Part shown: in pieces, positions 1 to 9,096 of the stretch
Position numbering within the stretch: the first letter of the stretch is position 1
Layout of the letters: every line of letters starts with the position of its first letter
Source of the DNA: an uncultured Bacteroidales bacterium
GTDB lineage: Bacteria; Bacteroidota; Bacteroidia; Bacteroidales; Bacteroidaceae
Reading direction: 5' to 3'
Assembly: GCA_902782245.1 (NCBI GenBank)
Contig: CACZMI010000005.1
Location: 1 to 61,416, forward strand
DNA length: 61,416 nt
Position numbers and translations under genes: made by a program
Notes under the pieces: model-generated
What the model was told of the DNA's origin: nothing
Databases searched by the model: none
Seen by the model: the letters and a program-made list of their open reading frames with translations, nothing else

Positions 1-39
1 GGATTCGAGGCCCTTTACAAGCGCTATTTCGGCAAGTAA
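1..39 (+). CDS. C-terminal end of an unidentified protein (cut by window start)
   Basis: The first 39 bases read as an open frame ending in ALYKRYFGK and a TAA stop, followed at once by a strong terminator. Only twelve residues are visible, so the family cannot be named. The following terminator suggests it is the last gene of its transcription unit. Confidence 0.55.
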   Translation, partial: GFEALYKRYFGK

Positions 40-66
40 TTACTAAAAAGAGTTATCAAACCGGCT

Positions 67-110
67 AAAGGCCGTATCGGGGCGGAAATTAGACCCCGAT
101 ACGGCCTTTT
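67..110 (+). terminator. Rho-independent terminator
   Basis: A perfect 16-bp stem (67-82 with 94-109, core GGCCGTATCGGGG) closes an 11-nt loop and runs into TTTT. It separates the upstream gene from the tsaB unit. Confidence 0.9.
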
Positions 111-128
111 CCTTTGGAAAAATATCCT

Positions 129-138
129 TAACTTCGCA
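129..138 (+). promoter_or_regulatory. Candidate -7 promoter element for the tsaB unit
   Basis: TAACTTCGCA differs from the Bacteroidota TAnnTTTGC element by one base (C for T). It lies 23 bp before the tsaB ATG and just after the terminator. No good -33 TTTG is seen at the usual 19-21 nt spacing. Confidence 0.45.
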
Positions 139-161
139 AATTAATACGTAGATAAGAAGGG

Positions 162-851
162 ATGAGTGTGATAATGCACATAGAATCTGCCACCGACGGC
201 TGTTCGGTTGCAGTGAGTGATGAGGGACACCTGGTGTTTGACAAGGCCGACCGCGAGGGTCATAACAATGCCGTATCGCTTGGAGTCCTGGTCGATGAGG
301 CTTTGTCTCTGGTGGACAGCCGTGGGCTTAAACTGGATGCCGTCGCCGTAAGTGAGGGCCCGGGTTCATATACCGGCCTGCGTATAGGCGTATCCATGGC
401 CAAGGGCGTATGCTACGGCCGCGCCATAAAACTGATATCGGTCTCAACCCTCAAACTGCTCTGCGTGCAGCCTCTGCTCTCACTGGAACTGCCCGATGAC
501 GCTCTGCTCTGTCCTATGATCGATGCCCGCCGCATGGAGGTCTATAGCGCCATCTATGACCGTGCCTTGAATGAGGTCCGTGAGATAAGAGCCGATATAG
601 TGGAGGCCGATACCTACAGGGAATTCCTTGACAAGCATCCCGTATGGTTCATGGGCAACGGCGCCGCCAAGTGCCGCGAGACCATCAATCACCCCAACGC
701 CCACTTCCTGGATGACATCAACCCCGAGGCCCGCTGGATGTTCCCGCTGGCCGAGCAGTCGTTCAACAGGGAGGAGTTCCGTGACGTGGCCTATTTTGAG
801 CCCTACTATCTGAAAGATTTTATTGCTGTTAAACCTAAAAAACTGGTTTGA
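162..851 (+). CDS. tsaB: tRNA threonylcarbamoyladenosine biosynthesis protein TsaB
   Basis: TsaB partners with TsaD and TsaE in the cytoplasm to make the t6A37 modification of ANN-decoding tRNAs; it is the non-catalytic ASKHA-fold partner of TsaD. The 229-residue protein starts MSVIMHIESATDG, the usual phosphate-1-like opening, and carries the family motif GPGSYTGLR at residues 67-74. An internal ATG at 174 is possible, but the longer start matches the family's N-terminal strand. It is the first gene of the unit running to 8207 and its stop overlaps the next start by one base (TGATG). Confidence 0.93.
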   Translation: MSVIMHIESATDGCSVAVSDEGHLVFDKADREGHNNAVSLGVLVDEALSLVDSRGLKLDAVAVSEGPGSYTGLRIGVSMAKGVCYGRAIKLISVSTLKLLCVQPLLSLELPDDALLCPMIDARRMEVYSAIYDRALNEVREIRADIVEADTYREFLDKHPVWFMGNGAAKCRETINHPNAHFLDDINPEARWMFPLAEQSFNREEFRDVAYFEPYYLKDFIAVKPKKLV

Positions 852-1453
852 TGAACTACAATACCCAACGAGAAAAGATGCCGATGCCCGAGTACGGACG
901 TGCCGTACAGGAGATGGTTGAGTATGCCGTGACAATCCCTGACCGCGCCGAGCGTCAGCGTTGCGCCAACACCATCATCAACATCATGGGCAGTATGTTC
1001 CCCACACTTCGTGACGTGCCTGATTTTCAGGGCAAACTGTGGGATCATCTGGCATTCATGTCGGACTATAAACTGGATATAGACTATCCGTTTGAGATAA
1101 CCCGTCTGGAAAAGACCCAGCAGAAACCGGATCATATTGACTATCCGGCCGGCGATATCCGTTACCGTCATTACGGACATATACTGCCCTCGCTGATCAA
1201 GGAGGCTGTGAATATGCCCGAGGGACCTGAGCGCAGCCAGTTGGTTCGCCTGCTTGCAGTGCAGATGAAAAAGGATCTGATGACCTGGAACAAGGAGATG
1301 GTAAGCGATGAGCGCATAGCCGATGACTTTGCCTATTTCTCACACGGCCGTCTTATGCTCCAGGATGGTGATCTGGACGTACAGTTTGCACAGGCTCCGC
1401 CCCAGCAGCGTCAGGGGCAGCACGGAAAGAAAAAGAACAAACGCAGATATTGA
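851..1453 (+). CDS. DUF4290 domain-containing protein
   Basis: A protein of about 200 residues of the Bacteroidota-restricted DUF4290 family, whose function is not known. The start is ATG 851 (MNYNTQREKMPMPEYGR), sharing one base with the tsaB stop; a TTG three bases upstream is less likely. The protein is soluble, with no signal peptide or membrane segment, and ends in a basic, glutamine-rich tail (QQRQGQHGKKKNKRRY) that could bind nucleic acid; that is inference. Its fixed place between tsaB and murA suggests co-expression with RNA-modification and cell-wall genes. Confidence 0.85.
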   Translation: MNYNTQREKMPMPEYGRAVQEMVEYAVTIPDRAERQRCANTIINIMGSMFPTLRDVPDFQGKLWDHLAFMSDYKLDIDYPFEITRLEKTQQKPDHIDYPAGDIRYRHYGHILPSLIKEAVNMPEGPERSQLVRLLAVQMKKDLMTWNKEMVSDERIADDFAYFSHGRLMLQDGDLDVQFAQAPPQQRQGQHGKKKNKRRY

Positions 1454-1462
1454 TATAACGCT

Positions 1463-2770
1463 ATGCCGTCATTTCTTGTAGAGGGAGGTCACAGACTTAA
1501 GGGGACCATCTGTCCGCAGGGTGCTAAGAACGAGGTCCTGCAGATTCTTTGTGCCGTACTGCTCACTCCGGACGAGGTGACGGTACAGAACGTTCCGGAC
1601 ATCCTGGATGTAAGGAACCTGATAGACATGCTGGCCAATCTGGGTGTCAAGGTAAATAACACCGCTCCCGGATGCTGGAGTTTCAAGGCCGATACCATTG
1701 ACCGCAGTTATGCCGAGAGCATGGACTTTGTTGCCAAGAGCGCCGGACTGCGCGGATCGGTGATGCTGCTTGGACCGCTGCTGGCCCGTCTGGGACACGC
1801 CACGGTGAGCAAACCCGGAGGAGACAAGATTGGCCGTCGCCGCGTGGATACCCACATCAAGGGCTTCCAGGCACTGGGCGCCACATTCCTTCTCAACGAG
1901 GAGCGCGGTTACTTTGAACTCAAGGCTGATAGGCTTAAGGGTACCTACATGCTTCTGGATGAGGCATCGGTAACCGGTACCGCCAACATAATCATGGCCG
2001 CAGTCCTGGCCGATGGCGTAACCACCATCTACAATGCCGCCTGCGAGCCGTACGTGCAGCAACTCTGCCGAATGCTGGTACGCATGGGGGCCCGTATAGA
2101 CGGCATAGGCAGCAACCTGCTTACCATAACCGGCGTAAAGGAACTTCACGGAACATCCCATAAGGTTCTGCCCGATATGATTGAGGTGGGCAGCTTCATC
2201 GGTATGGCCGCCATGACCCAGAGTGAGATAACCATCAAGGATGTATCATACCAGAACCTGGGAATCATCCCCGAGAGTTTTGCCCGTCTGGGAATCATGA
2301 TGGAGCAGCGCGGAGATGATATATTCATACCTGCACAGGAGCACTATCAGATAGAATCATTCATTGACGGCTCCATAATGACATTGGCCGATGCACCCTG
2401 GCCGGGACTTACCCCGGACCTTCTGAGCGTGCTGCTGGTAACCGCCACGCAGGCCAAGGGCAGCGTGCTCATACATCAGAAGATGTTTGAGAGCCGCCTG
2501 TTCTTTGTGGACAAGCTCATTGACATGGGTGCCCAGGTAATACTGTGTGACCCGCACCGCGTGGTTGTCATCGGCCATGACCGTCAGTTCCCGCTTACCG
2601 CCCGCCGTATGTCATCGCCCGATATCCGTGCCGGTATAGCACTGCTTATTGCGGCCATGAGTGCCAAGGGTACCAGCCGCATAGACAACATCGGCCAGAT
2701 AGACCGTGGTTATCAGAACATTGACGGCCGCCTTAACGCACTGGGCGCAAACATAAAGAGAGAGGATTGA
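1463..2770 (+). CDS. murA: UDP-N-acetylglucosamine 1-carboxyvinyltransferase MurA
   Basis: First committed step of peptidoglycan synthesis: transfer of enolpyruvate from PEP to UDP-GlcNAc in the cytoplasm. The 435-residue length is normal for the family. Lys22 and Asn23 in GAKN match the substrate-binding residues of other MurA enzymes. The mobile active-site loop reads KPGGDKIGRRRVD, so the position that is catalytic Cys115 in E. coli is Asp121 here. In other bacteria Cys-to-Asp at this site gives an active enzyme that fosfomycin cannot alkylate. It sits 9 bp after DUF4290 and 1 bp before rimM. Confidence 0.95.
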   Translation: MPSFLVEGGHRLKGTICPQGAKNEVLQILCAVLLTPDEVTVQNVPDILDVRNLIDMLANLGVKVNNTAPGCWSFKADTIDRSYAESMDFVAKSAGLRGSVMLLGPLLARLGHATVSKPGGDKIGRRRVDTHIKGFQALGATFLLNEERGYFELKADRLKGTYMLLDEASVTGTANIIMAAVLADGVTTIYNAACEPYVQQLCRMLVRMGARIDGIGSNLLTITGVKELHGTSHKVLPDMIEVGSFIGMAAMTQSEITIKDVSYQNLGIIPESFARLGIMMEQRGDDIFIPAQEHYQIESFIDGSIMTLADAPWPGLTPDLLSVLLVTATQAKGSVLIHQKMFESRLFFVDKLIDMGAQVILCDPHRVVVIGHDRQFPLTARRMSSPDIRAGIALLIAAMSAKGTSRIDNIGQIDRGYQNIDGRLNALGANIKRED

Positions 2771-2771
2771 T

Positions 2772-3290
2772 ATGATTGAGCAGAGCGAGGTACAGAGAAT
2801 AGGACAGATAGTCAAGCCGCACGGAGTAGGCGGCGAGATGGCTGTAACCGTACTCGCATCACTTGATTGGACCGATGACATTGACTGCCTGGTATGCTCG
2901 CTTGACGGCATTCTGGTACCGTTTTTCCTGGAGTCTATACGCCCTAAGAGCAATACTACCATTCTGGTTAAGTTTGAAGGGTATGACACGGTTGAATCAA
3001 CGGCCCGTTTTATGGGAGTTACCGTCTATATGCCACTAAAGTATCTGGCAGAGGCCGATGATGAAGAACCCACATGGAGTGCATTCCTGGACTGGAAGGT
3101 GGTTGATTCAAAAGCCGGACCGCTGGGTACCATAAACGCTGTTGATGACAGCACTCCCAATATCCTGTTTCAGGTACGTGACGGCGAGCGTGAGCGCATC
3201 ATACCCGCCAACCCCGAATGGATCACCAAGGTGGACCGTAAGAACAGAACTTTAATGTATAACCTCCCCGAGGGGCTTACAGAACTATAA
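2772..3290 (+). CDS. rimM: Ribosome maturation factor RimM
   Basis: RimM binds ribosomal protein S19 and helps mature the 30S head. The 172-residue protein opens with the family pattern RIGQIVKPHGVGGEM (residues about 10-24), followed by the N-terminal barrel and a C-terminal PRC-barrel containing PNPEWI-like sequence (ANPEWITKVD). It lies 1 bp after murA and 7 bp before the M23 gene. The usual rimM-trmD pairing is not present here. Confidence 0.93.
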   Translation: MIEQSEVQRIGQIVKPHGVGGEMAVTVLASLDWTDDIDCLVCSLDGILVPFFLESIRPKSNTTILVKFEGYDTVESTARFMGVTVYMPLKYLAEADDEEPTWSAFLDWKVVDSKAGPLGTINAVDDSTPNILFQVRDGERERIIPANPEWITKVDRKNRTLMYNLPEGLTEL

Positions 3291-3297
3291 GAGATTT

Positions 3298-4182
3298 ATG
3301 AAGAGCATCCGTCAGAAACGCAAGGAGGTGGGCCGCAAAAGCCTTTTCCGTCGTTTTGTCTATCTGTACAGACTCACTGTGGTCAATGAGGATGAACAGC
3401 GCCGTGTATTCAGGATGAAGATATCACACTTTATCCTGTTCCTGGCCGTGATTGTCATTGCCGGTCTCGGGGCATGGGGAGGCATTGCGGTATTCCGCAG
3501 TCTGCCCAAGCAGAAAGGAACCACCCTTGAAGATTACCGCATACGTCAGGCCATCGTTAATGAGGCCCTGCGCATAGACTCTTTGGAACAGGTATTTGAG
3601 ATGCAGAACAGATATGTATCGGTGTTGCAGGATATCATATCCGGATCAATATCACTTGATACCGTTTATTCGGTCGATTCACTGGCCCGCGTACGTACGG
3701 AACTGCTTATGGAGCGCACCGAGCGTGAGGAGACTTTCATGCGCCAGTATGAGGAAGCCGAGCGATATAATATCACGTCACAGTCACAGCCGGTAACTGA
3801 TGTGAGGAACATCGGTATGTTCCGTCCTACTGCGGGTTTGGTAACCAAGAGCTATGATGCCCTTGAACAGCATCTTGGAGTGGATATCGCCGCAAGTCCC
3901 AACCAGAGCGTGGTCTCTGTGCTTGACGGAACGGTGCTCATGTCAACATATACATCGGATATGGGTTATACCATTTGCATCGTGCACCCGGGCGAACTCA
4001 TATCGGTATATAAACACTGTGAGTCTCTGCTCAAGAAATCCGGTGACCGTGTCAAGCAGGGAGATGTGGTGGCTTTGGTAGGCCGTGGAACCGACCGTGC
4101 CCTGCAGGGCTCACACCTTCATTTTGAACTGTGGTATCAGGGACAGCCCCTTGATCCCGAAAAATATATATTGTTCCAGTGA
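3298..4182 (+). CDS. Membrane-anchored M23 (LytM-type) peptidase
   Basis: A 294-residue protein with a basic N-terminus, one membrane segment (about 43-66), a helical, charge-rich middle (about 78-158) and a C-terminal M23 domain. The zinc-site patterns are intact: H192-x3-D196 (QHLGVD) and H273-L-H275 (GSHLHFEL). It is therefore likely an active murein endopeptidase facing the periplasm, although similar proteins can act only as activators. Its stop overlaps dxr by 4 bp (GTGA). Confidence 0.9.
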   Translation: MKSIRQKRKEVGRKSLFRRFVYLYRLTVVNEDEQRRVFRMKISHFILFLAVIVIAGLGAWGGIAVFRSLPKQKGTTLEDYRIRQAIVNEALRIDSLEQVFEMQNRYVSVLQDIISGSISLDTVYSVDSLARVRTELLMERTEREETFMRQYEEAERYNITSQSQPVTDVRNIGMFRPTAGLVTKSYDALEQHLGVDIAASPNQSVVSVLDGTVLMSTYTSDMGYTICIVHPGELISVYKHCESLLKKSGDRVKQGDVVALVGRGTDRALQGSHLHFELWYQGQPLDPEKYILFQ

Positions 4183-5327
4183 AACAGATAGCCATATTAG
4201 GTTCAACAGGCTCAATAGGGAAGCAGGCGCTTGACGTCATTGCCTCCCATCCCGATGAATATGAGGTTTATGCCTTGACTGCCAATAACAGCGTCGATCT
4301 GCTGATTGAACAGGCTCTCAGGTTTAAACCCGAAGCGGTGGTGATAGCGAACGAACAGCACTATGCAAAATTAAAAGAGGCTCTTGCCGGACAACCCGTA
4401 AAGGTTTACGCAGGAGCCGATGCCATCAGCCAGATAGTGACGGCATCCCCAATAGACATAGTGCTGGCATCGATGGTGGGATTTGCAGGCCTGTGCCCCA
4501 CGATAGAGGCCATAAAGGCAGGTAAGACCATAGCATTGGCCAACAAGGAGACAATGGTTGTGGCAGGTGAACTCATCACATCGCTTGCTCTCCAGTACAA
4601 GACGCCCATTTTGCCGGTTGATTCAGAACACTCGGCCATATTCCAGTGTCTGAGCGGTGAAACCATGAACCCTGTCGAGAAGATTCTGCTCACAGCATCG
4701 GGTGGCCCGTTCCGCATTCTGGGAATGGACCAGCTCAAGACCGTTACCAAGGCGCAGGCCCTGAAACATCCCAATTGGGATATGGGTGCCAAGATTACGA
4801 TAGACTCGGCCACCATGATGAATAAGGGCTTTGAGGTTATTGAGGCCAAGTGGCTGTTCGGTGTTCCGTACAGTAAGATACAGGTGGTGGTACATCCGCA
4901 GTCAGTCATCCATTCCATGGTTCAGTTTGCCGACGGTGCGATAAAGGCCCAACTGGGTGCCCCGGATATGCGTCTGCCCATACAGTATGCATTCTCATAT
5001 CCGCGTCGTCTTAAGGCCGATTTCCCCAGAGTGGATTTCACTACCTTGAGTACACTCACGTTCGAGGAACCCGATACCGACCGTTTCCGCAATCTGGCGC
5101 TGGCATACAAGGCAATAGAGCGGGGCGGAAACATGCCTTGTATCCTGAACGCGGCAAATGAGGTTTGTGTAGCCGCATTCCTGCAGGACCGCATAGGTTT
5201 CCTTGAGATGAGTGATGTCATAGCGGAGACCATGGAGCGTGCTGAATTCAGAGAGAAATCCACACTTGATGAGTATATAGAAACCGATGCCCAGGCACGC
5301 CGTCTGGCAGCATCACTGATTAAATGA
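4179..5327 (+). CDS. dxr: 1-deoxy-D-xylulose 5-phosphate reductoisomerase
   Basis: Converts DXP to 2-C-methyl-erythritol 4-phosphate with NADPH, the committed step of the MEP isoprenoid pathway and the target of fosmidomycin. The start is GTG 4179, overlapping the M23 stop; the protein begins MKQIAILGSTGSIGKQ, the NADPH-binding loop. NKETMVVAGE, PVDSEHSAIFQ and the SATMMNKGFEVIEA metal/substrate region are all present. At 382 residues it is of normal length. Confidence 0.96.
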   Translation: MKQIAILGSTGSIGKQALDVIASHPDEYEVYALTANNSVDLLIEQALRFKPEAVVIANEQHYAKLKEALAGQPVKVYAGADAISQIVTASPIDIVLASMVGFAGLCPTIEAIKAGKTIALANKETMVVAGELITSLALQYKTPILPVDSEHSAIFQCLSGETMNPVEKILLTASGGPFRILGMDQLKTVTKAQALKHPNWDMGAKITIDSATMMNKGFEVIEAKWLFGVPYSKIQVVVHPQSVIHSMVQFADGAIKAQLGAPDMRLPIQYAFSYPRRLKADFPRVDFTTLSTLTFEEPDTDRFRNLALAYKAIERGGNMPCILNAANEVCVAAFLQDRIGFLEMSDVIAETMERAEFREKSTLDEYIETDAQARRLAASLIK

Positions 5328-5346
5328 ACATTTAAACCAAATCAAT

Positions 5347-6840
5347 ATGTCTACTTTTTGGATCCGTTTTATCCAACTTGTCCTTTCACTTACCATTCTT
5401 GTTGTATTCCATGAATTCGGTCATTTCCTGTTCTCACGCCTTTTTGGAGTGAGGGTGGAGAAATTCTACGCTTTTTTCAACCCCCGTTTCTCCCTGTTCA
5501 GGATCAAACGTGTCAACGGCAGGATCCGTGTCAGGTTCTTTGCCCCAAACGTACCTGAGAGTTATGAGGAAGTAAAACATTACAATTTTGAGGGTAAGGA
5601 AGAGGTTACATACAAGCCCGTGGATTTGGAATCCCTGCCCGAGGACGACTGGCGCCGTTCACCCGAGAACACTGAGTTCGGTGTGGGCTGGGTACCTTTT
5701 GGCGGTTACTGTAAGATTGCCGGTATGATAGATGAGTCTATGGATGTAGCCTCAATGCAGCAGGAACCCAAACCATGGGAGTTCCGTACCAAGAATGCAT
5801 GGCAACGTCTGCTCATCATGGTGGGAGGTGTGCTTTTCAACCTCATCCTGGCCTTCTTCATCTATTCTATGGTGCTGTGCCACTGGGGAGACAGTTATAT
5901 CCCGGCACAGGGCCTCAAGTACGGAATGGAGTTCAACGAATATGCCGAGTCATTGGGATTCCGTGACGGAGATGTCATAATAGAAACTGACGGAAAGGCA
6001 ACTCGTGAATTTGACGGAGACCTGTATCGGGCCATAGCAAAAGCAGAGAATGTTACGGTACTGCGTGACGGCAGGGAGGTGATACTTGAAATGCCCCAGG
6101 AGTTGTCCCTCTTTGATTTTACCCGTACCGTCCCGTTCGTCTCTATCCTGAGCCCAATGACTATAGACAGTGTCATAACCGGTGGGGACGTAACAGGTGC
6201 TGCCGCCGCCGGACTGATGGCAGGTGATACTATCCTTTATGTGAACGGGCAGAGCGCCTGCACTTGGACATCGTTCCAGACCATTCTGGCCGATATGCGT
6301 ACACGTGCGCAGGATTCGTATGTGGACAGGAACCTTCAGGTGGTGATAGGTCGTCCCGGCGCAGGACGTGATACGCTGTCTGTAACTGCCGATGACAATT
6401 TCCGCATAGGCATAATACATCTGACCGATGAGTATGAACCGGTAGAATTGGATTACGGTTTCTTCAGTTCCATACCTGCCGGCATCAGTTACGGCTGGAA
6501 TACCCTGAAAGGATACGTGGGCGATTTCCGTTACGTGTTTACCAAGGAGGGAGCCAAGAGCCTGGGCGGATTCGGAACCATTGGCAGCATATTCCCCGAG
6601 AAGTGGAACTGGCATGCCTTCTGGCTTATGACAGCGTTCCTGTCAATCATCCTGGCTTTCATGAACATACTGCCCATACCTGCACTGGACGGCGGATATG
6701 TATTGTTCCTGCTGGTCGAGGTTATAACCGGCAAGAAACCGGGAGACAAGTTCCTGGAAGTTGCCAATACCATAGGTATGATTATACTGTTCGGGTTGCT
6801 TATCTTTGCCAACCTTAACGACATAATAAGACTGTTCTGA
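5347..6840 (+). CDS. rseP: RseP-like site-2 intramembrane zinc metalloprotease
   Basis: A 497-residue multi-pass S2P protease. The zinc motif HEFGH (H22-E23-H26) lies in the first membrane segment, and the second metal motif is in NILPIPALDGGYV near residue 445. A PDZ-like region lies between. A charged insertion after the first helix (about residues 55-110) makes it longer than the E. coli protein. It probably cleaves membrane-bound regulators such as anti-sigma factors; no such partner is encoded nearby. Its stop overlaps the next start by one base (TGATG). Confidence 0.93.
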   Translation: MSTFWIRFIQLVLSLTILVVFHEFGHFLFSRLFGVRVEKFYAFFNPRFSLFRIKRVNGRIRVRFFAPNVPESYEEVKHYNFEGKEEVTYKPVDLESLPEDDWRRSPENTEFGVGWVPFGGYCKIAGMIDESMDVASMQQEPKPWEFRTKNAWQRLLIMVGGVLFNLILAFFIYSMVLCHWGDSYIPAQGLKYGMEFNEYAESLGFRDGDVIIETDGKATREFDGDLYRAIAKAENVTVLRDGREVILEMPQELSLFDFTRTVPFVSILSPMTIDSVITGGDVTGAAAAGLMAGDTILYVNGQSACTWTSFQTILADMRTRAQDSYVDRNLQVVIGRPGAGRDTLSVTADDNFRIGIIHLTDEYEPVELDYGFFSSIPAGISYGWNTLKGYVGDFRYVFTKEGAKSLGGFGTIGSIFPEKWNWHAFWLMTAFLSIILAFMNILPIPALDGGYVLFLLVEVITGKKPGDKFLEVANTIGMIILFGLLIFANLNDIIRLF

Positions 6841-8207
6841 TGACACGTAAGCCCCGCGAGACATTCGGAAGCCGTATGGGTATGCTTCTGGCTATGGCAG
6901 GTTCTGCCATCGGCCTGGGCAACATATGGCGTTTCCCTTATATGATGGGTAAGAACGGAGGTGCAGCATTCATACTCCTGTATGTGATAATGCTGGTTTT
7001 TCTCTGCCTGCCGGTCATGGTCTCCGAGTATCTGATAGGCCGTCGCGGTGCATCCAATCCGTTCAGCAGTTTTGACCGCCTGGCTCCCGGCTCCAAATGG
7101 CGCTGGATAGGTTTTCTGGCGGTATTGGCATCGGCCTGCATCCTGTCTTTCTACTGCGTTGTGGGCGGTTGGTCGGTCAAATATCTGGCCGATTCGTGCA
7201 TCCTTGCTTTCTCGGATGCGCAGGGTAATTATGCGCTCAGTTTCGAGTCATTCATCAGCAACCCGTGGAAACCATTGCTTTACACACTGATTTTCCTGGG
7301 CCTGACCGGAGCGATAATAGTATTCGGCGTACGTAAAGGAATTGAGCGGATGTCAAAGGTCATGATCACTATGTTGTTTGTCATCATAGTGATGGTGGTT
7401 ATACGTTCGCTAACCCTTCCTGGTGCCATGGAGGGGGTCAAGTATATGTTAGTACCTGATTTCAGTAAGGTTACGGCCGATACCTGTATCGCGGCTATGG
7501 GACAGGCATTCTTTTCACTCAGCATAGGCTGCGGCACCATACTTACGTATGCATCGTATGTAAAGAAAGAGGAGAATATACTGGCATCATCAGCATGGAT
7601 ATCATTCTTTGATACCACGTTTGCCATAATTGCCGGTCTGGCCATCATACCTGCCGTATATGCGATAGCCTATATGAACGGTGTGGAACCCGATGTGAGC
7701 GCAGGTCCCGGACTGGTGTTCATCACGCTGCCCGGCGTGTTCAGTCAGATGCCCTTGGGTAATTTGGCTGCAATACTGTTCTTCCTGGCATTGCTGCTGG
7801 CTGCAGTGACATCGGCCATATCCCTTATGGAGGTGGTTGTGGCATTCATCATTGAGGAGATGCACCGTTCACGCAAGAGGGCAGTTGCCTTGTGCTTTGC
7901 CGTGTGTGGCGTGGTGGGAGCGTTCTGCTCGCTGTCTTTCGGCCCGCTTTCGGGGTTCAAACTGTTCTCTCTGAGTGTGTTTGATTTCTTTGACTACATC
8001 ACGTCCAATATAATGCTGCCAATAGGCGGCCTGTTGCTTGCGGTATTTGCCGGCTGGCGTTTAAGGCGTGCCAACTTTCTGGATGAACTTACCAACAGCG
8101 GTAAACTCAGGATTCCCCGCTGGATAAGCCTTACTTTATATTATCTGGTAAAACTGGTAGCGCCTATAGGCATACTACTTATCTTCCTGAACACCTTCTT
8201 CAGCTGA
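6840..8207 (+). CDS. Sodium-dependent transporter, neurotransmitter:sodium symporter family
   Basis: A 455-residue, roughly 11-helix membrane protein. Helix 1 carries the signature GSAIGLGNIWRFPYM, where NSS proteins bind Na+ and an amino-acid-like substrate. The short length fits bacterial members such as the tryptophan/hydrophobic amino acid symporters. The substrate cannot be read from sequence. It is the last gene of the tsaB-to-symporter unit, and its 3' end overlaps the convergent lipoprotein gene by 33 bp. Confidence 0.92.
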   Translation: MTRKPRETFGSRMGMLLAMAGSAIGLGNIWRFPYMMGKNGGAAFILLYVIMLVFLCLPVMVSEYLIGRRGASNPFSSFDRLAPGSKWRWIGFLAVLASACILSFYCVVGGWSVKYLADSCILAFSDAQGNYALSFESFISNPWKPLLYTLIFLGLTGAIIVFGVRKGIERMSKVMITMLFVIIVMVVIRSLTLPGAMEGVKYMLVPDFSKVTADTCIAAMGQAFFSLSIGCGTILTYASYVKKEENILASSAWISFFDTTFAIIAGLAIIPAVYAIAYMNGVEPDVSAGPGLVFITLPGVFSQMPLGNLAAILFFLALLLAAVTSAISLMEVVVAFIIEEMHRSRKRAVALCFAVCGVVGAFCSLSFGPLSGFKLFSLSVFDFFDYITSNIMLPIGGLLLAVFAGWRLRRANFLDELTNSGKLRIPRWISLTLYYLVKLVAPIGILLIFLNTFFS

Positions 8208-9041
8208 TTCATCCTTCATCTTGGAACGGATGAACATTAGGTGGCGCTGTGCCTCTTCACGCAGGTTTTTGTGCTCGTTGAGCGATAGCAGCACCTGTGA
8301 CAGTTCGTACAGGCTTGCTATCGCATATCGGTCATCCTTGTTAAGTTTCAGGTTACGGTAAACGGGACGGCTTTCCTCCTGACCGGCTTTGCGGTAAAGG
8401 GTGTATCGGATATCGGCATCCTTGTTGGCGCTTATGAATGCGGCGGCACCTCCGTCATTGCCGTTTATAAAACTCAGCCACTCGTAATATACGCCCAGGT
8501 CAGTGAATTCATGGCGGTCATTTGACTCGGGAGTATCCACATAAACATCGCCTACGCTCAGTTTGAGCCAGTCATGATGAATGTATGAACTTCCGCGATA
8601 TGATGAAATAAGTGTCATCCTGCCCAACTCATCCACCTGCGCACGGATATAAGTGCGGTCTGTATTACGCTGAGGTGCCTGGCTCTTTATGGTGTAGAGG
8701 CCTATATCCTGATAGCGCTCATCTTTCTCAAAAGCATAACCAGCCTTGATCTTGTCAAAAGCAGCCTGAGCCACGGCAATCATGCTGTCCTCATATTCAA
8801 TGATACGCATCTGCTCGGCCTCCTCAATCTGCTGCATCAACTTAATGCCCTGCCTGCGGGTCTCAAAGGCCTTGGGGTAGAGAATCTTTATGCTGTCAAT
8901 CTCCTGCTTGGCCACATTATAGTTACCCATGCTGAACGCCTCCTTTGCATTATCCAGGTGGTGTCCGGCTTTCTGCTCTATGCTCTCCTGGCATGAGATA
9001 ACAAATATGCACAATGCCACTAATGCAAGTATCTTTTTCAT
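8175..9041 (-). CDS. Putative lipoprotein, function unknown
   Basis: A 288-residue protein with a lipoprotein signal (MKKILALVALCIFVISC, lipobox VISC). The first third is charged and helical (AFSMGNYNVAKQEIDSI), resembling a tetratricopeptide-like hairpin; the rest is mixed with several Tyr-rich strands. No family is recognised. It has its own promoter (9061-9069), and its last 33 bp lie inside the end of the convergent symporter gene, so the two transcripts are antisense there. Confidence 0.8.
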   Translation of the reverse strand: MKKILALVALCIFVISCQESIEQKAGHHLDNAKEAFSMGNYNVAKQEIDSIKILYPKAFETRRQGIKLMQQIEEAEQMRIIEYEDSMIAVAQAAFDKIKAGYAFEKDERYQDIGLYTIKSQAPQRNTDRTYIRAQVDELGRMTLISSYRGSSYIHHDWLKLSVGDVYVDTPESNDRHEFTDLGVYYEWLSFINGNDGGAAAFISANKDADIRYTLYRKAGQEESRPVYRNLKLNKDDRYAIASLYELSQVLLSLNEHKNLREEAQRHLMFIRSKMKDESAEEGVQEDK

Positions 9042-9060
9042 CTCAGTTGTTTTATCCGAT

Positions 9061-9069
9061 GCAAAAGTA
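9061..9069 (-). promoter_or_regulatory. -7 promoter element for the lipoprotein gene
   Basis: On the minus strand TACTTTTGC matches TAnnTTTGC and ends about 20 bp before the ATG at 9041. A copy of the GGCCATACTTG motif (9082-9092) lies 12 bp upstream, in the position of the upstream promoter region. Confidence 0.7.
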
Positions 9070-9096
9070 CTTGTTTTTCTTCAAGTATGGCCGGAT

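Noticed and set aside
1469-2161. 230-residue minus-strand open frame opposite murA
   Set aside because: Antisense to a well-supported enzyme gene, no family resemblance.
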